Below, piece after piece: positions 7,791 through 14,660 of a DNA stretch of 14,660 bases. This DNA comes from Leucogyrophana mollusca (Eukaryota; Basidiomycota; Agaricomycetes; Boletales), in assembly GCA_021014945.1 (NCBI GenBank), contig MU266779.1:1-14660 (forward strand). The letters run 5' to 3'. The translations under genes and the position numbers were made by a program. The notes under the pieces were generated by a model. That model did not search any database. It was not told the DNA's origin and was given only the letters and a program-made list of their open reading frames with translations. Positions within the stretch are counted from its first letter, which is position 1, and each line of letters opens with the position of its first letter.

Positions 7791-9705
7791 TCACAGGTCA
7801 GGTCGTGCGTTCTCCGGGCTTGCTGTTCTTGCTCGCACGGGGACCAGCTCGCCGCGATCCATTCGGCTTTTCTGGATGGCGTCGTACAATGGCTTGGAGC
7901 CTCTTTTGGATAGGCGTCCAGGAAGGCACCCTCATTGCACGCATACCTCGGTGGTGGAACGAAGGTAAGGTCCCAGTGGGTCGACGAGAAGGGAGGGTAC
8001 AAGTGCCTTACCTGACGATGAACTCCTCCGCGACGACCTGGCGAGCCTGCCGCATTGCCGCTCTTGACCTTCATCTTCCCAGCGAGCCAGTCGTCGGGCC
8101 AGTCTTCGAAGGCAATGCTTCCGGTGCCTTCATCGGGCGTTTCCCACTGCCGGGCTGCCACTCGCCAGCCATCCGAGCCCTTTGGGAGATCAGTGATACA
8201 AACCCCAGCTATTGGTGGCGTCTCCACCACATGTCCACTCACTCGCACAGCCTGCACGGCAGACAAAGGAGCGGGGTGCGGGAGAATGGGCGAGCTTGAT
8301 GCGCTGGAGGGGGGTGTGGATTGGATCGAGCCAGGGGGGGAGAGCGGTGACTACGGCTCAGAGGTTGCTGAGGCATTGTCGGGGGAGGTGGCCGGGAGCT
8401 GTGATAGCGATAGTGAAGGTATCAGCGAAGGCAGAGGAGAGGTGACAGAAGTGGGCATGGCGTGAAATAAGATGGATGGGAACGATACAGCTGCGAGCTG
8501 CTGGAAGTGGCCGAGCTTGAGGAAACCTGGCTGAGGGTGCGTGCGATGTAAGCGCTGGCTTTCTCGACCACATCATCCATCTTGCGACCCAGGGAAAGCT
8601 TGAGTTCCCTCGACTCCACGCCTGTGATCGGGTTTGTCAAGACGTGGTGGCCATTGAAGCTCTGCTCTGCCTGACGAGGAATGGGACACAGGGCGTCTCG
8701 GTGGCTCTCGTATCTCGTCAAGCCGTCCAAAAGATAGCGGATGAGGGTGTCAACCTGGGGAGTACTATGTGAGAGCGTGTCTCGTCAGCAGGTTTTGAAG
8801 CACTCACACTCTCGCCTTCTGCCCGGCCACCCCACCAACGTATGGTAGTAAGTGACCAGCGCTCCCCGAGTGGCGCTTCTATGCGATACTTTACTCCTCC
8901 GCGGCGCAAGCAATGTGATGAATGCTTCTCTGAGAGGCCAGCCTCCTTTGACACCTTCGCCAACATCTTCTGCACCGCATCACATGGCGTCTCCACCCGG
9001 GAATAACAGATCCCATTGGATCCCATGCGCGGGAAGATATACTCATCAGGCTCTGGGGGTCGGGGTAAAATGGCCTTCTCGAGGTAAGTCACGTAGGAAC
9101 GAAGATGCGCAAACACATATTAGGTCTTGCTCTCCTCTCCGCTGCCATCCCTTCCTGTTAAACAGGTTGACAGCGAAGTGGGGGATGAATTAGGGCGCTG
9201 GCCCTTTGCAATCCCACTGTATACCCTCCCGCCGCAGCTTGGTAAGCTCGAAATTTCTGCAGAATAATGTTAGTGTCATGGCCACCAGTGCACGAGACAC
9301 TGACCTGGTCCACAGAGTGAAACCGGAAGCCGTGTATGCCCGGATCAATAGGTGTTCTCCCACGACCTGGACCTCCGTCGCATCAACAGTTCCATCGTTC
9401 TCAGCTTGTGCGGTGAGGCGTTTGGGGGTGCCGGTTGGGCATTGCTTGTAGGACCAAACCATCACCTTACGCATCTCCTCCATTGCCATGGCGGCAGCGA
9501 CTAGGAAGGCATCTGGGAAGAGAAAGGCTGTCCCCTTTGCTGAGGAGGAAGAGCCGTCACCTACGCTCTCACAAATCAGGAAGAGTGTCCCTACGACAGA
9601 ACCAAAGGCGCACCTTGTTTCACTTCGTCCTCCCCCTGCCAACCCTTCCAAAGGCGCATTCGAGAGATTTATACAGTCCTCTGATTCCGACTGTTCCACA
9701 TCCAA
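7791..9705 (-). pseudogene. Crypton-type tyrosine recombinase with GCR1_C-like tail, decayed
   Basis: This is a tyrosine recombinase, the DNA breaking-rejoining enzyme of fungal Crypton elements. It reads from 9705 downward; the N-terminus is not defined. Core motifs are AYTASGFTLWTR / NFELTKL (Arg I, its codon split by intron 9304-9257), NRKGWQRR, EPDEYIFPRMGSNG, HCLRRGG (HxxR, about 8915-8901), GERWSLTTIRWWGG and, after intron 8807-8755, VDTLIRYLLD with the nucleophile-position Tyr at 8736-8734. The C-terminal part has LPKGSDGW, FEDWPDDWLAGKM and, after intron 8011-7947, NEGAFLDAYPKEA, which resembles a GCR1_C DNA-binding domain. The catalytic residues survive, but TAA at 9192-9190 interrupts the core and a frame change near 9115 may include a loss of about 20 residues. 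TAG at 8353-8351 breaks the linker, and frames shift again near 8055 and 7905. The likely natural stop is TGA at 7793-7791. Family assignment is strong; domain edges are approximate. Confidence 0.85.
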
Positions 9706-10078
9706 AATGACAGTTCGGAAAACATATCGCGCAGACCAAAATGTCCTCTAGCTAAACACACCGCCACTCGTCAATGATACCGTTGAAATCTCCAGTGACT
9801 CTGATGCCCCACCACCGACACCCGTCAATACTCGATGACGGACCGTTCAAACTTCAAAACGGTCGCCTCTTGTACATCTAAATATCTTCGTAGTGAACAC
9901 ACGCTCTATCACAAGAACCATGGTTGGTGTCAGATGGAGAATTCAGAATTCTGGTAAGACCCACAGGTTTCTCGTTTTCCGCAGACTCTGCTCCTGCCGC
10001 ATCGTTTTCATCCTGGGATTCTTGCTGCTCTGGGCCCTTTTTTGGCGTCTGCCACTTTCACCTCGCCGCCACGTATGA
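9488..10078 (+). pseudogene. Acidic Ser/Pro-rich frame interrupted by two stops
   Basis: From ATG 9488 a plus-strand frame reads a basic-acidic start (SGKRKAVPFAEEEEPSP) and continues for nearly 200 codons with only two stops, TAG near 9749 and TGA near 9836. The motif SSDSD appears on both sides of the first stop (FIQSSDSD and VEISSDSDAPPP), which makes a once-continuous coding sequence likely. Such Ser/Asp runs are typical of disordered nuclear-protein N-termini. It overlaps the 5' part of the recombinase on the opposite strand, so one of the two readings between 9488 and 9705 must be a shadow. The downstream hydrophobic run near 9995-10060 sits after a GTAAGA/CGCAG pair and may not be translated in this frame. 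No family is recognised. Confidence 0.35.
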
Positions 10079-10584
10079 TGGTGCGTTTCAGACCAACCGC
10101 GGACGAAAATGATGAGAGGCAGGCTGACAGCCGACGCGGGGAAGAGGGTCACCCGTTGTCGCACAGCAGAGGAAAACGAGGTCCGGTGTGCGTAGACTGA
10201 CCGGCCCAAGTCGCCCTCCCCGATGTCAACTAGGTGTGACGATCGTGCGCAGGTAAAAGCAAACACCTGCACAGGGAAAGTCGAGATGAAACACGGCGTG
10301 AAGTGAGTAAGGTGGACGCTCCGCGTGGTGCAGTGCCTTCTAATGGGTTAAAGTAGCATGTAATCACGATAACCACGGGATCAACTAGCAGGCAAAACCC
10401 ATCAGTTAGGATCGTGGAGCCATATCGATCGTAGTATGGCTCACCGACAGAGAACATTGCAATATAACTCATGTCTAAGACTGTCAAGTTGTCAAAGGAA
10501 TGCGACTCGGAGGGGGACGAGGATGAACATCACGACCAGGCTGCGTGAGGCCGACGGGCGGAGCTTGTGGTAGAGGTAGGGATG
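10079..10584. other. No confident gene
   Basis: Short frames exist on both strands, including an 85-residue minus-strand frame (10230-10487) with no recognisable motif. Nothing here supports an RNA gene or a defined repeat. Confidence 0.35.
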
Positions 10585-11289
10585 CTATGGACGAACCATG
10601 CACCTTGCAGTAAACATTGTATCCGTTTCTGGCGTCGGTGGGGCGGAAAAATGAAGGGGGGGGTAGGTAATTGCACCGGTTGCCTTGACGCCGGCGCATG
10701 CAGGCTGAGGGTAGAGGTTAGGATTAGGCTTGAAAATGCCATGTACCAGGCGATAAGCTGGAGGGGATGGTTTTTGGTCCACGCTCTCTAGCAGCTCTAG
10801 GGAGACTGGCCGTGAGTGAGCACGACGTTTGATTATGTGTCCTGGAAGGCCACACCAGAGGCAGGGTTGATTTTAGAAGCAGAGGGGGTGGACACGGATT
10901 GTTGCAGAGTTGAGAGGCCGCCACTCTGTGCTGACTTCCGCTTTGTCCCGACACAGACACGAACGGCGGATTGCGTCGAAGACGATGCGGGTGTGGGGGT
11001 GGATCTCGGTGAGGGCCTCGTGAAGGCGTGGAGGCTCCACGCTCGACCGTGCCCTCAGAGGTGCTGGAGGACCTGGGCGGAAAACGGGCACGTGTTCGCG
11101 GGGGCACGCAGGTACGGCATTGAGTTGCGCCGAGTTCGGTGCGCGTGAGTCGTGCCCGGGGCCGCGCCGGGCTGGTGTTGGTGCGTGTGGGGGTAGTGAA
11201 GGGAGGTTCACGCAATGTGCCGCGAGCACAATGCTGTGTGGGTTCTGAGAGACACGTGAGCGACGAGGGCACAGACACGAAGAGCCCAA
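10585..11289 (-). pseudogene. Coding-like remnant with a zinc-knuckle-like motif
   Basis: One minus-strand frame runs from 11289 to 10585 with a single stop, TAA at 10875-10873. The translation before the stop is coding-like (LHEALTEIHPHTRIVFDAIR). Three codons after the stop comes CLWCGLPGHIIKRR (10863-10822), which matches a CCHC zinc knuckle (C-x2-C-x4-H-x4-C) except that the last position is Arg (CGT) where Cys (TGT or TGC) is expected. Zinc knuckles bind RNA or single-stranded DNA and are common in retroelement Gag/ORF1 proteins and in some host proteins. The frame continues with a Pro-rich tail to a stop at 10585. Overlapping frames on both strands are also open because of GC content, so the coding strand is not certain. 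Confidence 0.35.
11105..11167. repeat. Diverged duplication, copy 1
   Basis: The segment beginning GCAGGTACGGCATTGAGTTG, and containing TTCGGTGCGC and CCGCGCC, corresponds with indels to 11775-11850. On the minus strand both copies translate to a shared QL(N/G)AVPA. The similarity is visible by eye but gapped. Confidence 0.45.
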
Positions 11290-11339
11290 AACTTACCGTC
11301 AACGCTAGCTGCAAACTCTCTAATCATTCCTAGATCCCT

Positions 11340-11570
11340 CTTCAAGCCAACTGGTGGGTGGTGACTGGGTCTTGGGGTGTGGCTTTAAGCCGCTGCGTGT
11401 GCGTGCGGAGGCAAAGGGGAGGGGGGCAGGCGAGGCGTGAGCGCGGTGGGGGTGTTGGCGGCGTGGAGGGGGGCGGTGCCATGCCGTGGTCGTCGTGACG
11501 GGTTGGGTAGTCGAAGGAGGCGTTCGGGGGAGGTGTAAAAGGCGATAGAGTTGAAGGGCTGGGGGCCTGG
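11340..11570. other. G-rich, C-poor strand-asymmetric tract
   Basis: The plus strand is strongly G-rich (GGGGAGGGGGG, GGTGGGGGTG words). Minus-strand frames are therefore open and Pro-rich (11342-11692 and 11385-11657), but I trust neither as a gene. The upper part of the second frame (11657 down to about 11560) is less biased and could be residual coding sequence. Confidence 0.4.
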
Positions 11571-11773
11571 GGCTGTGCGTCTGTCGATGCTCTTGCGCCC
11601 GCGCATGGGGGTGGGACGCTTGCTCTCGATGAGTCGCAATGGTGGTTTTGAGAACACGTTGGGAGCCCCAGCAGTGACTCAGTGCGAGGCACTTGAGACC
11701 CGGTAAGTTAGATTCTACGCTCGTTTGAATAAGACGCGAGTCGATCTCGCCAGATGCAGTGCCGATGTTGCGG

Positions 11774-12187
11774 TCATGCAGGTACGGCGCCGAGTTGGGA
11801 TACTGTTCCGGATTCGGTGCGCCGGGGTGGGTCGACTCCCGAGGCCGCGCCCAACTGTGCGACAGGGGTGCTCATCGGGGGTTCGAGGTGGCGTGTACTT
11901 GTGGATATTGCGGGGGGCGTGAACGACGGGGCCGTTGTGGGTGGTGGCGATGAGGCTAGGGGAGGTGATGCGGGTGAGCAATGGGTACAGCCAGCTGCAA
12001 AGGCGCGAGAGGTTTGGGTGGTGCACAACTGCGACAAACTGGAGCAGCATGTGCGGGTGACCTGGATCATGGGATTCTCTGCGAGAAGCTGCTTGAGGCC
12101 GTCCATCTTTCTGTCGTCGAGGCGCTCGACGCTTGGGATTACTGCTCCTGGAGCCGCGCGAAGGGGTTCCTGAGCTTCTTGGGGGCA
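11774..12187 (-). pseudogene. Coding-like remnant, unrecognised
   Basis: The minus strand reads PSVERLDDRKMDGLKQLLAE from about 12130, a coding-like charged segment, and then becomes Thr/Ser/Pro-rich. A second minus frame takes over with MLLQFVAVVHHPNLSRLCSW near 12055, which suggests a frameshift between them. The first frame ends at 11774 just after QLGAVPA, the motif shared with the copy at 11105-11167. It may be a fragment of the same ancestral gene as the zinc-knuckle remnant. I cannot assign a function. Confidence 0.3.
11775..11850. repeat. Diverged duplication, copy 2
   Basis: This is the partner of 11105-11167, sharing GCAGGTACGGC, GAGTTG, TTCGGTGCGC and GGCCGCGCC with a roughly 12-bp insertion between the second and third blocks. 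Both copies lie in the same orientation about 670 bp apart. Confidence 0.45.
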
Positions 12188-12189
12188 AA

Positions 12190-12564
12190 GAGGGAGTGGT
12201 TAAGAATGAGGAAGGGCAGAGTATGGCTTACCACAGGTGCGATCATCATCGTTTGGCGTGTTTTTTGACATGATCAACGACGAATAATTAAGACGAGTGG
12301 TGGATGAAGGGAGGGTGATTAGTTGAAGATAACTGAAAGCGAGTAAGTGGTATCTGGGACGGACGCTCTGCAATCAATGAACGTCCTCTGAGCTCCCGTT
12401 CCGCAGACCAAGGTCGGCCCTTCGTAGTTGGGGCTCAGAAAGACATCACGTTGACGCATACTGCAGGAATGAGTGCGGCGGGAGGCAAAGTTGGCAGGCG
12501 TCAAAGGGTGGCAACTGGGTGGGAGGCAATGCGGGGCACTACCAAATGTGGCTTCCATGTTTGG
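12190..12564. other. No confident gene
   Basis: Only short frames without motifs are visible on either strand. No RNA gene or repeat is seen before the 10-bp array at 12565. Confidence 0.4.
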
Positions 12565-12594
12565 CTGTCCCGACCTGTCCCGACCTGTCCCGAC
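12565..12594. repeat. Three perfect 10-bp tandem repeats
   Basis: CTGTCCCGAC occurs three times without a mismatch at 12565-12574, 12575-12584 and 12585-12594. The 10-bp period is close to one helical turn, so bound factors would lie on one face of the DNA. Confidence 0.9.
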
Positions 12595-12601
12595 TGAGGA
12601 G

Positions 12602-12608
12602 TATAAAT
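12602..12608 (+). promoter_or_regulatory. TATA-box-like sequence after the 10-bp repeats
   Basis: TATAAAT lies 7 bp downstream of three identical decamers. The arrangement resembles upstream activating sites plus a TATA box, but no convincing plus-strand gene follows, so it may be an orphan or decayed promoter or a chance match. Confidence 0.25.
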
Positions 12609-12611
12609 GGG

Positions 12612-13314
12612 TTCACCGATATCGCGCATGGTACCCATGGCTCCAGCGTATTCAAAAATGTTGGATACAATTCCATGTGTGTAGGATTCCGTAGAAATGC
12701 AATTGCCAATTGGTGAATTTTCCGGGCATGAAGGGTTTGTTTTCCCAAATTTTCGGTGCTTCGCGCCCAATGTTGGAGAAAGTGCTGGAAATTGGTGATA
12801 AAGTGCCCACAAATCTTTATTTTACGGGCCATTTTACAGATTTTACGCGCTGTGAATCTTTCAAGCAATATGCATCACCTGTAGATCCACACATCATTTC
12901 GTGCCCGCGTGTTTGATGCCGAGGGTGATTTTGTATGGTTAGCTACTGTCTGTCTACCTTTGCGTCACTTTATGTTACGTGACCACGTCACCGCCCCGCC
13001 CACCCACTGGTGCATATGCTGATGCGTCGACGCGAACTTAGGATATGGCGGAAGCAAACGTCGATGACTCAGGGCCTGCCCGATAAGGAAGGCGGCACGT
13101 GACCTCGCCGTTTTACAGGACCTTGGTTCGGAGCCCGAAAACCCACGTTCTGCCCACGTTAGAAGGCGGCTTATTCCGAGCCTACACCGGAACTGCGTAT
13201 TCCTGTTCTTGGTCGCTTCTCAATCGCTTCTCTGTGGTCAGACAGACGTCCTTGCAATTTTCACACGGTTTTGGTATGAAAAATACGGATAGGTGTCTCA
13301 CCTAGGTCCTAGGA
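12612..13314. other. No confident gene; AT-richer block then mixed sequence
   Basis: Composition turns AT-richer from about 12630 to 12900. Open frames on both strands (for example minus 12539-12868 and plus 12710-12916) overlap each other and show no motif. From 12960 to 13314 nothing is recognisable. Confidence 0.35.
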
Positions 13315-13770
13315 TCATGCGGCCGAGGCGGAGGGTGTCGGACACCGTGTATCACTGATCGGTTGGAACGCAGAGGGGGTGCTTGTTGAACTGTTGTGCT
13401 CACGTGCTTTATCAACAAGTACACGACTTGCGTCCAGCAAGTCATGACCAACCCACACTCTTGCGTTCACACTCCTCGTACCGCTGCCCTCCCATACCCA
13501 GATCGCCCCATCTGCACAAAGGGGAGTGGCTGTCAAGTATTTACGACCAAATGACGGGGCTTGATGAGCGGTTATAGATGAGCACTGTTGAGGATGGCCC
13601 AATGGTATAACACACCATGCTGATATGGTTGGTTTGACACAGCGTAGACGGATGCTCATTGGACAGCCGGAAAAGGTGAGGCCGAGAGCCGGGGATGAAC
13701 CGGAGGGGAAGGTGGGGTGTGACACAGCAAGCATTTTTCTGTGTTCCGGCCCCGAACATCGGAGGAACAT
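13315..13770 (-). CDS. Open frame of 151 codons, doubtful gene
   Basis: A minus-strand frame with mixed composition contains a moderately coding-like centre (ADGAIWVWEG and ARVWVGHDLLDASRVLVDKA). No family is recognised, no introns are evident, and the start lies inside the GAACA motif cloud. It could be a fragment of a repeat-encoded protein or a chance frame. Confidence 0.2.
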   Translation of the reverse strand: MFLRCSGPEHRKMLAVSHPTFPSGSSPALGLTFSGCPMSIRLRCVKPTISAWCVIPLGHPQQCSSITAHQAPSFGRKYLTATPLCADGAIWVWEGSGTRSVNARVWVGHDLLDASRVLVDKAREHNSSTSTPSAFQPISDTRCPTPSASAA

Positions 13771-14340
13771 TGGGTTCCCAGAGACAATGTTTTTGCCAAT
13801 GGTCTCCGGGGGAACACTAAGGAATAATTTAGTATGATCCCATTATGCTTTTTTAGGGAACATTGACCGTAATATTATCCATGTTCTGGGACCAAACATT
13901 CGTCACAATGCTCCTCGCATGTTTTTGCAAGAAACATCAGCGGCACATCCTTTGTGATTCGCAGGTGTGCCTTGTCTTTTCTGGAAAGTAACATTCCAAT
14001 ATTTCCTCGATGTTCTGTCCTGGAACATTTGAGGAACAATGAAAGTACACCGAGTGATCATTTTGAATGTTCCTCGAACTAACATACACGAAACTACTGC
14101 ATCCCATTTGTAATGTTCTTTCTCGTGAGATTGGTCAGGGCATTTGTGGTACATTCAATGCGAGTGGCTCCAGGACATATACAGAACATAGAGAATGTTA
14201 CCTCTCGGAACAAATGGAATGGAATGGCTGGGGCCATACGAGGGACATAAAGGATGGTAAAGGTCAGCACATTGGGGAGAACTTAAAAGATATACTGCCT
14301 GGAACACATAGAATGATATAGCCCGAAACGCAGAACATGT
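13742..14340. repeat. Dispersed GAACA/TGTTC motif cloud on both strands
   Basis: GAACA occurs at 13754, 13765, 13812, 13858, 14023, 14034, 14184, 14208, 14302 and 14333. Its complement TGTTC occurs at 13742, 13882, 14011, 14069 and 14114. That is 15 hits in about 600 bp, against roughly one expected by chance. Several lie in a longer CGAGGAACATT-like context, for example near 13761, 14031 and (inverted) 14068. The spacing is irregular, so this is not a simple tandem array. It could be a degenerate satellite, a subterminal motif array of a transposon, or a clustered protein-binding site. Confidence 0.6.
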
Positions 14341-14448
14341 CCCACCCGGAAACGTCGAGAAAAACGTCGAGAAAACAGCTAAAAGATAAAGATATGCCTG
14401 CGCGGCGCGAATGCGCAAAGATTACGAAGCCCTATCCATCTTATTCCG

Positions 14449-14467
14449 GCACTTCAGGGTGAAGTGC
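14449..14467. repeat. 8-bp hairpin with 3-nt loop
   Basis: GCACTTCA (14449-14456) and TGAAGTGC (14460-14467) are perfect complements around GGG. The hairpin directly abuts the inverted GTTACTCCAG unit that follows. Confidence 0.7.
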
Positions 14468-14501
14468 TGGAGTAACAATACCCGTGGGAAAGTTACTCCA
14501 G
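14467..14501. repeat. 10-bp inverted repeat made of opposed array units
   Basis: CTGGAGTAAC (14467-14476) is the exact reverse complement of GTTACTCCAG (14492-14501), with a 15-nt spacer. It is the only inverted unit seen; every unit after it is in plus orientation. Confidence 0.75.
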
Positions 14502-14660
14502 TGTTACTCCACCCCAGGGACCACTCCTGAGACGTTACTCCAGTGTTACTCCACCGTGGGAACGTTACTCCAGCACAGCCACATTGTTACTCCAGCCAAC
14601 AGATGTTACTTCACCCAAAAAGGAAATGTTACTCCAGCACAGCCACAATGTTACTCCAGC
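14492..14660 (+). repeat. GTTACTCCA tandem array, continues past the window
   Basis: The 9-mer GTTACTCCA occurs at 14492, 14503, 14534, 14545, 14564, 14586, 14628 and 14650, with one variant (GTTACTTCA) at 14605. Steps are 11, 31, 11, 19, 22, 19, 23 and 22 bp. The later units resemble a 22-bp unit GTTACTCCAGCACAGCCACA plus two bases. Steps cluster near one, two or three helical turns. It is a minisatellite or a subterminal repeat of a mobile element, cut by the window edge. Confidence 0.85.

Noticed and set aside
7751..8465. Long plus-strand frames opposite the recombinase C-terminal region
   Set aside because: They are shadows of the minus-strand recombinase, which has recognisable family motifs and intron boundaries on that strand.
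9893..10078. Hydrophobic run in a plus-strand frame (IVFILGFLLLWALFWRL) that looks like a membrane helix
   Set aside because: It follows a GTAAGA donor-like and CGCAG acceptor-like pair, so it is probably read in another frame if at all. No protein context supports a membrane gene.
10724..11314. 196-codon minus-strand frame rich in Pro, Ser and Arg
   Set aside because: The length is explained by GC-rich composition. The frame one step over contains the zinc-knuckle-like motif and more coding-like residues.
13590..13645. tRNA-like A box TGGCCCAATGG with a weak B-box-like GGTTTGACAC downstream
   Set aside because: The seven bases before the A box have no complementary partner downstream, the B box is poor, and no cloverleaf can be drawn.
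14492..14660. Regularly spaced repeats that might suggest a CRISPR array
   Set aside because: Units are only about 9-10 bp, spacing varies and spacers are themselves repeated. The genome context is eukaryotic.

Overview
The window looks like a repeat-rich, transposon-dominated stretch of a basidiomycete (mushroom-forming Agaricomycete) genome. The evidence is short spliceosomal introns of about 47-65 nt with GTRNGT donors and YAG acceptors, a Plavaka transposase of the KDZ superfamily, and a Crypton-type tyrosine recombinase carrying a GCR1_C-like tail. Both are typical of that clade. I see no clearly intact host gene. Family assignments come from remembered family motifs, not from a database search.

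Layout. 1-610: a small basic, Ala/Lys-rich ORF on the minus strand, with a 20-bp imperfect tandem array and a 13-bp inverted repeat at its 3' end. 610-868: a divergent intergenic region. 869-4237: a plus-strand Plavaka transposase gene with about ten exons. It can be followed from its N-terminal C2H2 zinc finger to its C-terminus, but it carries stops, frameshifts, a lost splice donor and altered key residues, so it is a pseudogene. 4300-4844 (minus): a coding-like exon of an unrecognised protein whose C-terminal motif recurs, decayed, at 7600-7702. 4845-7600: weak coding traces and a C-rich strand-asymmetric tract. 7791-9705 (minus): a broken Crypton-like tyrosine recombinase that keeps its R...HxxR...Y residues but has nonsense and frameshift lesions. 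9488-10100 (plus): an overlapping acidic, Ser-rich frame interrupted by two stops. 10585-12190: coding-like minus-strand remnants, one with a zinc-knuckle-like motif lacking its last Cys, and an internal diverged duplication. 12565-12610: three perfect 10-bp repeats just upstream of a TATA-like box. 13742-14340: a cloud of GAACA/TGTTC motifs on both strands. 14449-14660: hairpins, then a tandem array of GTTACTCCA units that runs off the end of the window.

The genes do not form a pathway. The region reads as a graveyard of two different DNA-mobility systems plus fragments of at least one unnamed repeated protein family. The most promising leads are that unnamed family (two copies, each next to the 3' end of a mobile element), the divergent small ORF beside Plavaka, and the two terminal motif arrays.
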